64,000 nt of DNA from NCBI RefSeq assembly GCF_038967635.1, contig NZ_CP152413.1:8374001-8438000 (forward strand), written 5' to 3'. The position numbers and the translations under genes were made by a program. The notes beneath the pieces were generated by a model that saw only the letters and a list, made by a program, of their open reading frames with translations, did not search any database and had not been told where the DNA came from. Below are positions 1 to 8,849 of this stretch, piece by piece. Position 1 is the first letter of the stretch. Every line of letters begins with the position of its first letter. This stretch comes from Bradyrhizobium sp. B124. Lineage in GTDB: Bacteria > Pseudomonadota > Alphaproteobacteria > Rhizobiales > Xanthobacteraceae.

Positions 1-1535
1 TGATCGCGCGCAAGGCGATCACGCTGGACGAGAACCGTCCGGCCTCGGTGGAGCGCCGCCGCAAGACCAACCAGCGCACCGCGCGCGAGAATATCGCGCA
101 GCTGGTTGATGAGGGCTCGTTCGTCGAATACGGCTCGCTCGCGATCGCGGCACAGCGCCGCCGCCGCAAGGTCGAGGACCTCATCAAGAACACGCCGGCC
201 GACGGCCTGATCGCGGGCGTTGCCACCGTCAACGCCAGGGATTTCGGCGCCGACGGTGCGCGCTGCATGGTGATCTCCTATGACTACACCGTGCTCGCCG
301 GCACCCAGGGCCACATGAACCACAAGAAGATCGACCGCATGCTCGGTCTTGCCGAGCAGTGGCGCATGCCGCTGGTGTTTTACGCCGAGGGCGGCGGCGG
401 CCGTCCCGGCGATACCGACCGGCTCGGCATGACAGGCCTCGACGGCCCGTCCTTCGTGCAGTTCGCCAAGCTGTCGGGGCTCGTGCCCGTGATCGGGGTC
501 GTTTCGGGCTATTGCTTCGCCGGCAACGCCGCGATGCTCGGCGTCTGCGACGTCATCATCGCCACCAAAAATGCCTCGATCGGCATGGGCGGTCCGGCGA
601 TGATCGAAGGCGGCGGGCTTGGCGTCTACCATCCCGCCGAGGTCGGCCCGGTCTCGTTCCAGTCGCCGAACGGCGTGATCGACATCCTGGTCGAGGACGA
701 GGAAGAGGCGACCACGGTCGCGCAGAAATATCTGTCCTACTTCCAGGGCGCGGTGCAGGACTGGAAGGCGCCGGACCAGCGGCTGCTGCGCCGCGCGATC
801 CCGGAAAATCGCCTCAGGGTCTACGACATCCGCAACGTGATCGACCTGATGGCCGACGAGGGCTCGGTGCTGGAGATCCGCAGGGATTTCGGCGTCGGCA
901 TGATCACGGCTTTCATCCGCATCGAGGGCAAGCCGTTCGGCCTGATCGCCAACAATCCAAAACATCTCGGCGGCGCGATCGACGCTGCGGCCGGCGACAA
1001 GGCCGCGCGCTTCATGCAGCTGTGCGATGCCTTCGACATCCCGATCGTCTCGCTGTGCGACACGCCGGGCTTCATGGTTGGCCCCGAGGCCGAGAAGACC
1101 GCGATCGTGCGCCACGTCGCGCGGATGTTCGTCACCGGCGCCAGCATCACGGTGCCGCTGTTTGGAATCGTGCTGCGCAAAGGCTACGGTCTCGGCGCCC
1201 AATCGATGATCGGCGGCGGCTTCCACGCCTCGTTCTTCACGGTGGCGTGGCCGACCGGCGAATTCGGCGGCATGGGCCTCGAGGGGTATGTCCGCCTCGG
1301 CTTCCGCAAGGAGATGGAGGCGATCGCGGACCCGGTGGAGCGCGAAAAGTATTTCCAGACCAAGGTCGCCGAGCTCTACGCCAACGGCAAGGCAGTCTCG
1401 ATCGCCTCGGTGCTCGAGATCGACGAGGTGATCGACCCCGCCGATACCCGGCATTGGATCATGGCCGGCCTCCGCTCGGTGCCGAAGGTAGAGCCGCGGA
1501 CGCACCGCAAGCGGCCGTGTATTGATGCGTGGTAG
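1..1535 (+). CDS. Acyl-CoA carboxylase, carboxyltransferase region (5' truncated by window edge)
   Basis: The frame is open to the left edge of the window, so the gene starts upstream; the GTG at 48 is only an internal codon. About 510 residues are visible and carry a carboxyltransferase domain of the crotonase fold: glycine-rich GGGGRPGD near the start, the GYCFAGNAAM oxyanion-type loop, and the C-terminal half with CDTPGFMVGPEAE and GFHASFFTVAWPTGEFGGMGLEG. This family moves carboxyl groups from carboxybiotin to acetyl-, propionyl- or related acyl-CoA. The residues before 48 (IARKAITLDENRPASVERRR) read as a linker rather than an N-terminus, so it may be the end of a long biotin carboxylase-biotin carrier-carboxyltransferase fusion. 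The acyl-CoA substrate cannot be told from this fragment. Confidence 0.85.
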   Translation, partial: IARKAITLDENRPASVERRRKTNQRTARENIAQLVDEGSFVEYGSLAIAAQRRRRKVEDLIKNTPADGLIAGVATVNARDFGADGARCMVISYDYTVLAGTQGHMNHKKIDRMLGLAEQWRMPLVFYAEGGGGRPGDTDRLGMTGLDGPSFVQFAKLSGLVPVIGVVSGYCFAGNAAMLGVCDVIIATKNASIGMGGPAMIEGGGLGVYHPAEVGPVSFQSPNGVIDILVEDEEEATTVAQKYLSYFQGAVQDWKAPDQRLLRRAIPENRLRVYDIRNVIDLMADEGSVLEIRRDFGVGMITAFIRIEGKPFGLIANNPKHLGGAIDAAAGDKAARFMQLCDAFDIPIVSLCDTPGFMVGPEAEKTAIVRHVARMFVTGASITVPLFGIVLRKGYGLGAQSMIGGGFHASFFTVAWPTGEFGGMGLEGYVRLGFRKEMEAIADPVEREKYFQTKVAELYANGKAVSIASVLEIDEVIDPADTRHWIMAGLRSVPKVEPRTHRKRPCIDAW

Positions 1536-1562
1536 CGAGGGCGAAGCTGCGTCCTCAACCCA

Positions 1563-1670
1563 ACTGTCATCGCCCGGCTCGACCGGGCGATCCAGTACGC
1601 CGCGGCCGATCGGCTCGATAACCACTGTCTCTGGAATACTGGATCACCCGCATGCGCGGGTGATGACACC
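1563..1670. repeat. Dispersed palindromic repeat, family 1 (copy 1)
   Basis: Begins CAACTGTCATCGCCCGGC and ends GGGTGATGACACC, with inner arms TCGCCCGGCTCGACCGGGCGA and GGATCACCCGC..GCGGGTGAT. The element folds on itself. A second copy in the same orientation is at 42759-42869. Confidence 0.8.
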
Positions 1671-1699
1671 GCATTTTTCGACGTCTTGAATTGCCAACC

Positions 1700-1832
1700 A
1701 TCCCATCGTCGTCCTGGCGAAAGCCAGGACCCATTACCCCAAATATTGATTGTTGCGCGACGCTGGGGCCGCGATCCCGTTCATCGCTGAATGCGGTGGT
1801 TATGGGTCCTGGCCTTCGCCAGGACGACGGCG
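1700..1832. repeat. Dispersed palindromic repeat, family 2 (copy 1)
   Basis: Arms CGTCGTCCTGGCGAAAGCC and GGCCTTCGCCAGGACGACG flank a centre containing GACGCTGGGGCCGC. A second copy is at 42908-43032, again directly after family 1. Together these two repeats fill the 340-bp gap before the next gene; nothing else was seen there. Confidence 0.8.
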
Positions 1833-1877
1833 GTGGATGGGTAGGCGCCTCGCTTCATCGAGAGAGCGATCCCAAGC

Positions 1878-3512
1878 TCACCCCAACCTCAACTCCGCAT
1901 ATCCCTTCGCCGCCACCTCATCGCACCGCGCGCGATACGCAGGCGCGCTGCCGCTGTAGCGGGCGACGATGCGCCTCTGCTTGCCTTCGACGTTGCGGTT
2001 GATGCCGGTCATCCAGGAATCGACCTCGTTGGACAAAAGTCCGACTCCGAGCGCCTTGACGTGATCGGTCCAGCCCGCGGTGCCCTCGGGCGTGGCGTCG
2101 AGGAAGGTCAGGCCGTTCTCCTGTGCGAAGCGGAGCAGGCCGGTGACCCAGTCGACGCTGTATTCGATGCTGCGCGGGATGTTGCCGAGCGCGGTGTGCG
2201 GGCCCATCAGCATCATCATGTTGGGAAAGCCGTCGACCATCAGCCCGAGATAGGTCTCCGGGCCGTGCGTCCACTTCTCCTTCAGCCTTGCGCCGTGCGC
2301 GCCGCGGAGATCGATCTTGTCGAAGCTGCCGGTGATGGCATCGAAGCCGGTGGCGTAGATGATGATGTCGAAGGCGTAGTCCTTGTCGGTGGTCCGGATG
2401 CCCTCGGGCGTGATCCGCTCGATCGGCGTCTGCTTCAGATCGACGAGCTCGACATTGTCGCGGTTGTAGACCTCGTAATAGAAGGTCTCGAGCGGCAGCC
2501 GCCTTGTGCCGAAGCCGTGATTCGTCGGGATCAGCTTCTCGGCGACCTCCGGATCCTTGACGCGCTCGCGGATCTTGCGCGCGACGAAGTCGCTGATCGT
2601 GGCATTCGCCTTGCGGTCGATCAGGATGTCCTTGAAGTTGCCTTGCCAGATGCCGAAGCCGCGCTCGCCGTAGAGCTTCTCGTAAAACGCCTCGCGCTCG
2701 GTGTCGCTGACCTCGAATGCGCCGCGCGGATCGGGCGTATGCACGAAGCAGGCGAAGGTCTCCTTGCAGCGCGCAAAGATTTCGGGATAGCCGGCCTTGA
2801 TCCTGCGTTGCGTCTCCGCATCGATCTTGCCGTTGTGCAGCGGCGCCGCCCAGTTGGCGGTGCGCTGGAACACGGTGAGGTGGCCGACCTCGCCGGCGAT
2901 GGTCTGGATGGTCTGGATGCCGGTCGCGCCGGTGCCGATCACGGCGACGCGCTTGCCGGCAAAATCCACCTTCTCCTTGGGCCAACGCGCGGTGTGAAAC
3001 GACTGGCCCTTGAAGTCGTCACGGCCCTCGACGCGCGGCAGGGTGGGCGTCGACAACGGACCGATTGCGGTGATCAGGAATCGGCAGCTATGGCGCGCGC
3101 CGTTCTCCAGTGTGACCTGCCAGCTTCGCGTGTCGTCCTGGTAGATCGCGGACGTGACGCGGCTCTCGAACTGGATGTCGCGGCGCAGATCGAACTTGTC
3201 GGCGACATAATTGCAGTAGCGCAGGGTCTCGGGCTGGCCGGCGAAATGCTCCGACCATTCCCATTCCTCGAGCAGCTCCTTCGAGAACGAGTAGCCGTAG
3301 GAGTAGCTCTCCGAATCGAACCGCGCGCCGGGATAGCGGTTCCAGTACCAGGTGCCGCCGACGCCGGTGCCGGCCTCGAACACGCGCGCCGAGAGGCCGA
3401 GCTCGCGCAGCCGGTAGAGCTGGTACATGCCGGACAGGCCGGCGCCGATGATGATGACGTCGTAGTCCAGCGCAGCCGACTGGGGGCTGTTGTCCTGGCG
3501 CAATGCGGCCAC
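1878..3512 (-). CDS. Flavin-containing Baeyer-Villiger monooxygenase
   Basis: Predicted NADPH- and FAD-dependent enzyme inserting oxygen next to a ketone carbonyl. N-terminal FAD-binding GAGLSG follows DYDVIIIGAG, then GGTWYWNRYPGARFD. The Baeyer-Villiger fingerprint FxGxxxHTxxWP is seen as FKGQSFHTARWP, followed by the NADPH-binding GTGATG. A GTG start at 3512 is preferred: it has a GGGAG box about ten bases upstream and gives 544 residues, the size of cyclohexanone monooxygenase. The longer frame to 3575 would need a TTG. It is divergent from the P450 operon, with 235 bp between the starts, suggesting shared control and a role in oxidising cyclic or aliphatic ketones or terpenoids. Substrate unknown. 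Confidence 0.85.
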   Translation of the reverse strand: MAALRQDNSPQSAALDYDVIIIGAGLSGMYQLYRLRELGLSARVFEAGTGVGGTWYWNRYPGARFDSESYSYGYSFSKELLEEWEWSEHFAGQPETLRYCNYVADKFDLRRDIQFESRVTSAIYQDDTRSWQVTLENGARHSCRFLITAIGPLSTPTLPRVEGRDDFKGQSFHTARWPKEKVDFAGKRVAVIGTGATGIQTIQTIAGEVGHLTVFQRTANWAAPLHNGKIDAETQRRIKAGYPEIFARCKETFACFVHTPDPRGAFEVSDTEREAFYEKLYGERGFGIWQGNFKDILIDRKANATISDFVARKIRERVKDPEVAEKLIPTNHGFGTRRLPLETFYYEVYNRDNVELVDLKQTPIERITPEGIRTTDKDYAFDIIIYATGFDAITGSFDKIDLRGAHGARLKEKWTHGPETYLGLMVDGFPNMMMLMGPHTALGNIPRSIEYSVDWVTGLLRFAQENGLTFLDATPEGTAGWTDHVKALGVGLLSNEVDSWMTGINRNVEGKQRRIVARYSGSAPAYRARCDEVAAKGYAELRLG

Positions 3513-3747
3513 CTGTCGTCGCTCCCTGATGGGTTGATTGCCGGTAAGGCTAGCCGGTCTTCTTGCCGCCGACAAACATCGAACAGCGGGGCTGCCATCG
3601 CGATTTGCCGGGTGCGCCGGCCTCTCCGCATTCCGCGCGGCGGACGCTCCGCCCTGCGGCTTTACTCAGCCGCGGGATTTCCTCTATCGTCGGCCCGACA
3701 AGGACGATCGCCCGCCAAGCGGCGACGGAACCAGCGGGAGTGAAGCG

Positions 3748-4971
3748 ATGGGAGAGGCGCTGCGCACGCCGACGTCAACAGACGTCAGCAACCCCCGGCT
3801 TTATCAGGATGACACCTGGCGGCCGCTGTTCGCGCAGCTCCGCCGCGACGACCCCGTGCATTATTGCGAGGCCTCGGCCTACGGTCCGTACTGGTCGGTG
3901 ACGCGCTACGACGACATCTTCGCGGTCGAGCTGGACCATCAGAACTATTCCTCGGCCTCCGAGCTCGGCGGTATCCAGGTCGCTGACCAGCCAAAGGGGC
4001 AGGAGCGGCCGAGCTTCATCCGCATGGACCCGCCCGGCCACACCGCGCAGCGCCGCACGGTCGCGCCGATCGTGGCGCCGTCGAACCTCGCCAATTTCGA
4101 TGCCTTGATCCGCCAGCGCACCGCGGCCGTGCTCGACGCACTGCCGCGCAACGAGACCTTCGACTGGGCCGAGCGGGTCTCGGTCGACCTCACCAACATG
4201 ATGCTGGCGACGCTGTTCGATTTTCCGGCTGAGGACCGCGCCAAGCTGACCTGGTGGTCCGATGTCGCGATCGCCAATGTCGAGTCCCCCGACGCGGTGG
4301 TGCATTCGGAGGCTGAACGCACCGCCGAGCTGATCAAGATGGGAGAATATTTCCGCAAGCTATGGGATGCGCGGATCGATGCGGCTCCGACCTTCGATTT
4401 GATCTCGATGCTGGCGCATTCGGAAGCAACGCGGAATCTGGAGCCGCGCGAGTTCATCGGCACGATCGGGCTTTTGATCGTCGGCGGCAACGACACCACG
4501 CGCAACTCGATGTCCGCCGGGCTGATGGCGCTGTGCGAGAATCCGGGGCAGTTCGAGCTGGTCCGCGCGAGGCCGGAGCTGATCCCGAACCTGGTCTCTG
4601 AGACCATCCGCTACCACACGCCGGTGCTGCACATGCGCCGCACCGCGCGCAACGATGTCGAGCTCGCCGGCCGCCGGATCAGGAAGGGCGACAAGGTGGT
4701 GATGTGGTATATCTCCGGCAATCGCGACGAGGACAAGATCGAGCGTGCCGATGAATTCATCATCGACCGCGCCAAGCCGCGCCAGCACCTCGCCTTCGGC
4801 GCCGGTGTCCACCGCTGCGTCGGCGACCGCCTCGCCGAGCAGCAATTGCGCATCCTCTGGGAGGAGGTGTTGGCGCGCGATCTGCGTTTTGAGCTGATGG
4901 GCCCGCCGCAAAGGCTCTATTCAAATTTCATCCGCGGTATACGAAGCTTGCCGGTGAGAATCGTGAATTGA
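3748..4971 (+). CDS. Cytochrome P450, CYP153-like alkane/fatty acid hydroxylase
   Basis: 407-residue soluble P450. I-helix oxygen-binding GGNDTT is at 246-251, ExxR at 285-288 (ETIR), and the haem loop FGAGVHRCVG has its cysteine ligand at 357. The stretch HMRRTA, RKGDKVVMWYISGNRDE, RPRQH-like KPRQHLAFG and YSNFIRGIRSLPVRI closely resembles CYP153 enzymes, which hydroxylate alkanes or fatty acids at the terminal carbon. The ATG at 3748 has a GGGAG box eight bases upstream; the frame extends further up but without CYP-like sequence. No ferredoxin or reductase gene lies next to it. The GMC oxidoreductase downstream would suit oxidation of the alcohol product. The subfamily is recognised by eye only. 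Confidence 0.85.
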   Translation: MGEALRTPTSTDVSNPRLYQDDTWRPLFAQLRRDDPVHYCEASAYGPYWSVTRYDDIFAVELDHQNYSSASELGGIQVADQPKGQERPSFIRMDPPGHTAQRRTVAPIVAPSNLANFDALIRQRTAAVLDALPRNETFDWAERVSVDLTNMMLATLFDFPAEDRAKLTWWSDVAIANVESPDAVVHSEAERTAELIKMGEYFRKLWDARIDAAPTFDLISMLAHSEATRNLEPREFIGTIGLLIVGGNDTTRNSMSAGLMALCENPGQFELVRARPELIPNLVSETIRYHTPVLHMRRTARNDVELAGRRIRKGDKVVMWYISGNRDEDKIERADEFIIDRAKPRQHLAFGAGVHRCVGDRLAEQQLRILWEEVLARDLRFELMGPPQRLYSNFIRGIRSLPVRIVN

Positions 4972-4983
4972 GCTGCATCACCG

Positions 4984-5069
4984 CGTCATTGCGAGCGAAG
5001 CAAAGCAATCCATCGTGCGTCATGCGCGGAAGCATGGATTGCGTCGTCGCTCCGCTCCTCGCAATGACG
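4984..5069. repeat. Dispersed palindromic repeat, family 3 (copy 1)
   Basis: CGTCATTGCGAGCGAAGCAAAGCAATCCAT at the left and its inverted form ATGGATTGCGTCGTC..CTCGCAATGACG at the right. It fills most of the gap between the P450 and GMC genes, so the transcript of this apparent operon would carry the hairpin. Another full copy is at 34884-34971 and a half copy at 56617-56652. Confidence 0.85.
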
Positions 5070-5091
5070 GGAGAATCGCCAGGAAACAAGA

Positions 5092-6693
5092 ATGAAGAAC
5101 GATCCCGTTGACGTCCTGATCATCGGCGCCGGCGCCTCCGGCGCCGCGATAGCGTGGAGCCTCGCCGATACTAAGATGCACATCCTCTGCCTCGATCAGG
5201 GCGGCTGGATGAACCCTGCCGAATATCCGAGCACCGGGCGCGACTGGGAGGCGAAGTTCTACGGCGAGTGGTCGTCCAGCCCGAATGTCCGCAAGCGGCC
5301 CGAGGACTACCCGATCAATGACGACAATTCGCCGATCAAGGTCGTCAATTTCAACGCCGTCGGCGGCTCGACCGTGATGTACACCGCGCACTGGCCGCGG
5401 CTGCATCCGTCCGACTTCAAGGTGAAGACGCTCGACGGCGTCGCCGACGACTGGCCGATCGACTACGACGCGCTCACGCCTTTCTTCGAGGAGAACGATC
5501 GCATGATGGGCGTCTCGGGGCTGTCGGGCGATCCGCTGTCGCCGCTCAGCCATCCACCGATGCCGCAGCAGCCGCTCGGGCTATCCGGCCCGCTGATCGG
5601 CAAGGCCATGAACAAGCTCGGCTGGCACTGGTGGCCGTCGGACACCACGGTCGCGACGATGGACTACGAGGGCAGGGCGCGCTGCATCAATCTCGGCCAC
5701 TGCACGCCGGCCTGCGCCCAGGGCGCCAAGGCCTCGACCGACATCACCTACTGGCCCCATGCGATCCGCGCCGGGGTCGAGCTCAAGACCCATTGCCGGG
5801 TGCGCGAGATCCTGACCAACGAGCACGGCATGGCCTCCGGCGTCGTCTACTACGACAAGGATGGCGTCGAGCAATTCCAGCCGGCGGAGGTCGTCATCAT
5901 CGCCTGCAACGGCGTCGGCACGCCGCGGCTGCTGCTCAATTCGGTGTCGGGAAAATTCCCGAATGGTCTCGCCAATTCGTCGGGCCTGGTCGGCAAGAAC
6001 CTGATGTTCCACCCCTATGCGCAGATCTACGGTTTCGTGAAGGAGCCGACCGACAGCAACCGTGCGCCGCCGACCTGCCTGTGGAGCAAGGAGTTTTACG
6101 ACACGGATCTCTCGCGCGGTTTCGTCCGCGGCTACGGCATCCAGTTCGGCCGCGGCGCCGGGCCGCTGTTCGAGGCGGTCGCGAGCGAGCAGAAGGGCAT
6201 CCTGCCCTGGGGTGGGGATCATCACCGCGTCTTCCGCAAGCTCAACGGTCATCGCCTTGCGGTGTCGGCGATCTGCGAGGATCTGCCGGAGGAGCACAAC
6301 CGCGTCACGCTCGATCCGGTCCTGAAGGACAGCCACGGCATTCCCGCGCCGAAGATCGACTACACGATCAGCGCCAACAGCCGCAAGATGATGGATCACG
6401 GCCTGGCGCGCGGCCGCGAGATTCTCGAGGCCGCGGGCGCCACCGACATCTGCATCAACGATCCGATCCCCTGGGGCGGCTGGCATCTGCTTGGCACGGC
6501 GCGGATGGGGACCGATCCTGCGCGCTCCGTGGTCAACGAATGGGGCCGCTCGCATGACGTGAAGAACCTGTTCATCGTCGACGGCAGCATCTTCGTCACC
6601 TCGGGCGGCGTGAACCCGACCTCCACCATCCAGGCCCTTGCGCTCTACATCGCCGACCAGATGAAGCAGCGCCTCGCCAATTTGTTCGACTGA
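5092..6693 (+). CDS. GMC-family FAD oxidoreductase (alcohol dehydrogenase-like)
   Basis: 533 residues. N-terminal Rossmann FAD motif IGAGASGAA, the GMC signature region NAVGGSTVMYTAHWPR, and the C-terminal GMC domain with GGWHLLGTARMG and DGSIFVTSGGVNPTSTIQALAL holding the catalytic His and the Asn/His pair expected in the family. No signal peptide is visible at the start (MKNDPVDVLIIG). The ATG has an AGGAAA box. It lies between a CYP153-like P450 and a small protein of gluconate 2-dehydrogenase subunit-3 size, so it probably oxidises an alcohol, possibly the P450 product, with the next gene as partner subunit. True substrate and acceptor unknown. Confidence 0.85.
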   Translation: MKNDPVDVLIIGAGASGAAIAWSLADTKMHILCLDQGGWMNPAEYPSTGRDWEAKFYGEWSSSPNVRKRPEDYPINDDNSPIKVVNFNAVGGSTVMYTAHWPRLHPSDFKVKTLDGVADDWPIDYDALTPFFEENDRMMGVSGLSGDPLSPLSHPPMPQQPLGLSGPLIGKAMNKLGWHWWPSDTTVATMDYEGRARCINLGHCTPACAQGAKASTDITYWPHAIRAGVELKTHCRVREILTNEHGMASGVVYYDKDGVEQFQPAEVVIIACNGVGTPRLLLNSVSGKFPNGLANSSGLVGKNLMFHPYAQIYGFVKEPTDSNRAPPTCLWSKEFYDTDLSRGFVRGYGIQFGRGAGPLFEAVASEQKGILPWGGDHHRVFRKLNGHRLAVSAICEDLPEEHNRVTLDPVLKDSHGIPAPKIDYTISANSRKMMDHGLARGREILEAAGATDICINDPIPWGGWHLLGTARMGTDPARSVVNEWGRSHDVKNLFIVDGSIFVTSGGVNPTSTIQALALYIADQMKQRLANLFD

Positions 6694-6710
6694 GACCGCC
6701 AGAGACCGAC

Positions 6711-7160
6711 ATGTCCGATAGCAAGCAACTGACCGCAGCCCAGCGCGCCGATCTCCGCACCGTCGCCGCGATGATCGTTCCCGAAAGCGCCGAGTACAAG
6801 GTGCCCGGGGCTGATGATGCCGTGATCCAGGCGGATATGCTTGCCACGCTGGGCCGGGATACGGCGCTGGTCGCTCAGGCGCTTGATCATCTGGCAAAGC
6901 TTGCGGGCAAGCCGCTCGCCGAGCTCGACGATGCCAGGCGCGACGCGGTGGCGCTGGAGTTTCGTAGCCATGGCGGCGCTGCCGCGGCCACGCTCGTCCG
7001 CGTGGTGCTGCAATGCTACTACCGCGACGACCGCGTGCTGCGCTCGCTCGGGCTCGAGCTGCGTGCGCCGTTCCCCAAGGGCCACGTGCTGCCGGACGGC
7101 GACTGGTCGCTGCTCGATCCGGTCAAAGCGCGCGGCGGCACGCTGCGGCGGGCGACCTAA
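6711..7160 (+). CDS. Small partner subunit of the GMC oxidoreductase (hypothetical)
   Basis: 149 residues, starting 17 bases after the GMC gene with an AGAGA box. It is mostly helical by composition: an N-terminal LTAAQRADLRTVAAMIVPES motif, of the kind seen in gluconate 2-dehydrogenase subunit 3 and similar dehydrogenase small subunits, then two Ala/Leu-rich segments. The usual Tat signal of the exported version is absent, which matches the lack of a signal on the GMC protein and points to a cytoplasmic two-subunit enzyme. Function is inferred from position and the N-terminal motif only. Confidence 0.65.
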   Translation: MSDSKQLTAAQRADLRTVAAMIVPESAEYKVPGADDAVIQADMLATLGRDTALVAQALDHLAKLAGKPLAELDDARRDAVALEFRSHGGAAAATLVRVVLQCYYRDDRVLRSLGLELRAPFPKGHVLPDGDWSLLDPVKARGGTLRRAT

Positions 7161-7252
7161 AGCATTTGCGAGCGAAGTGGATACCGGTTCGCGTAGAGAA
7201 AACGCGTCAAAACTTGAATCTAGGGCTCCGTTCCATTGGAACGGGACCCTAG
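7161..7252. repeat. Dispersed repeat, family 4 (copy 1)
   Basis: Core AGCGAAGTGGATACCGGTTC, then GAGAAAACGCGTCAAAACTT, ending in a hairpin CTAGGG..GTTCCATTGGAAC..CCCTAG. It begins directly after the stop codon of the preceding gene. Copy 2 at 22278-22379 lies inside a coding frame. The same reading frame (SEVDTGSR.ENASKLESRAP) is open in both copies. Confidence 0.85.
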
Positions 7253-7297
7253 CCATTCGGGCAGGTGCAGGCGTAACCACTTGCAGCGATGGGAGCA

Positions 7298-7317
7298 GGT
7301 CACCATTTGAGGTGACC
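7298..7317. promoter_or_regulatory. Inverted repeat just upstream of the protease gene
   Basis: Perfect 7-bp arms GGTCACC and GGTGACC separated by six bases, ending 14 bases before the start of the HtrA-type gene. It could be an operator or an mRNA hairpin near the ribosome-binding site. No known regulator match. Confidence 0.4.
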
Positions 7318-7331
7318 AAAGGACTCTCGCC

Positions 7332-8354
7332 ATGCTGGATTTTACCTCAGATACCGCCGCTGACACGCCGTCATCGCGGGCGGCTGATGCTGCTCAAACC
7401 GATGACCGGGTGTTGCTCGACGCCTATTCCAATGCCGTGATCGACGTCACCGACCGCGTCGGTCCCGCCGTGGTCCGCGTCGAAACCGGGCCGAAAGTGC
7501 GCAATGCGCGCGAGCGCGGCGGGCTCGGTTCGGGCATCGTCATCTCGCCCGACGGGTTCGTGCTGACCAACAGCCATGTGGTCGGATCGTCGAAGGAGAT
7601 CCGTCTGCGCGACACCGAGGGCTTCGTCACCGACGCCCATGTGCTCGGCGTCGATCCCGACACAGATCTCGCGCTGCTGCGGGCCGACGGCGCGCGCGAT
7701 CTGCCCTATGCCTCGCTCGGCAACTCCAAGTCGTTACGGCGCGGCCAGCTCGTGGTCGCGATCGGCAATCCGCTCGGCTTCGAATCGACGGTGACCGCCG
7801 GCGTGGTGTCGGCGCTCGGCCGCTCGATCCGCTCGGTCAGCGGGCGGACCATCGAGGACGTGATCCAGACCGATGCCGCGCTCAATCCCGGCAATTCCGG
7901 CGGGCCGCTGGTATCGTCGAACGGCGAGGTGATCGGCATCAACACCGCGATCATCAACGGCGCGCAGGGCATCTGCTTTGCGGTCGCCAGCAACACCGCG
8001 CAGTTCGTGCTGTCGGAGATCATCCGTCACGGCTATGTCCGCCGCGCCTATATCGGCGTCGCCGGCCAGACCGCGCCGGTGCCGCGGCGCCATGCGGTGC
8101 TGGCCGGCGTCGAGAACAAGATGGGCGCGCTGTTGATGCAGATCGAGCCGGACAGTCCGGCCGCGCGCGCGGCGCTCCTGCCGGGCGATGTGGCGATCAG
8201 GCTCGACGGCGTCGAGATCCACGGCGTCGACGATCTGATCCGCGCGCTCGATCACAGCCGGATCGACCGCACCCTGTCGATGGACGTGCTCCGCCTCGGC
8301 CGCCTGCGCGCGATCGACATCCACCCGATCGAGCGCAAGCCTGCGAAGCAGTAA
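7332..8354 (+). CDS. HtrA/DegP-type serine protease (S1C) with PDZ domain, no signal peptide
   Basis: 340 residues with a complete trypsin-like catalytic triad: His82 in TNSHVV, Asp112 in DTDLALL and Ser189 in NPGNSGGP. A single PDZ domain follows (about 250-335, GALLMQIEPDSPAARAALLPGDVAIRLDG). The N-terminus is polar (MLDFTSDTAADTPSSRAADA) with neither a signal peptide nor a membrane anchor, unlike periplasmic DegP/DegQ, so it is probably cytoplasmic. An AAGGA box precedes the ATG. It stands alone, after a dispersed repeat and before a long repeat-filled gap. A role in protein quality control or regulated proteolysis is likely; substrates unknown. Confidence 0.9.
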   Translation: MLDFTSDTAADTPSSRAADAAQTDDRVLLDAYSNAVIDVTDRVGPAVVRVETGPKVRNARERGGLGSGIVISPDGFVLTNSHVVGSSKEIRLRDTEGFVTDAHVLGVDPDTDLALLRADGARDLPYASLGNSKSLRRGQLVVAIGNPLGFESTVTAGVVSALGRSIRSVSGRTIEDVIQTDAALNPGNSGGPLVSSNGEVIGINTAIINGAQGICFAVASNTAQFVLSEIIRHGYVRRAYIGVAGQTAPVPRRHAVLAGVENKMGALLMQIEPDSPAARAALLPGDVAIRLDGVEIHGVDDLIRALDHSRIDRTLSMDVLRLGRLRAIDIHPIERKPAKQ

Positions 8355-8378
8355 GACAATCCATCCCCGCACGAGATG

Positions 8379-8545
8379 CATCCTCTCCCCTCATGTCCGC
8401 CGTAGCCTTGGCGAAGGCGGATGTGGGAGAGGGTCGCTTCGCGCAGCGAAGCGGGGTGAGGGGTCTGCCTCCACGATCTCATATGTGGAGAGAACCCCTC
8501 ATCCGGCGCTGCGCGCCACCTTCTCCCGCAAGGGGAGAAGGAAGG
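8379..8545. repeat. Long dispersed inverted repeat, family 5
   Basis: CCTCTCCCCTCAT at the left pairs with GGGGAGAAGGA-like sequence at the right; inside are CGCTTCGCGCAGCGAAGCGGGGTGAGGGGT and CCCCTCATCCGGCGCTGCGCG. A partial copy is at 12987-13046. A related CCCC/GGGG hairpin lies at 29168-29322. Confidence 0.7.
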
Positions 8546-8849
8546 AGGAGCTGCGGCATTGCTACTGCATCATCCGCCAAACTGCACCTTCGCCGTCCGA
8601 CGCGTGCCGCAGGCAGCCGCTCGGAAATTCTTTTCGACCGCCTGAGTGGTCGTGCTCTTGCAAAAATGTCGGGTCTTGGAGGCGAAGCGGAAATCTTGTG
8701 CTCGTCCTGAGCTTCGCCGGTTGTGTCCAGAGGCGGACGTCCCGTCTCTGTTGACCCGTGGCGTGTCACGTCTCGATAGGCTAACCTTGTGAACCTGACC
8801 GGACACTTACCCCCAAACAAACCGGCGGGAAAGAAACAAGGCGAGAGGC
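8546..8849. other. Gap with no recognisable gene
   Basis: About 300 bases of lower-GC sequence without a convincing coding frame. Fragments such as GTCCAGAGGCGGACG and TGACCGGACACTTAC resemble pieces of the dispersed repeat at 9235-9316 and 11370-11515, so this looks like decayed repeat sequence. Confidence 0.4.

Noticed and set aside
1563..1832. A CRISPR array
   Set aside because: The repeats are palindromic elements present once or twice each, with no regular spacers and no cas genes.
2061..3743. A 560-codon open frame on the plus strand opposite the first Baeyer-Villiger monooxygenase
   Set aside because: It is the antisense frame of a gene with clear FAD and NADPH motifs; its composition is typical of GC-rich antisense frames and no domain is seen.
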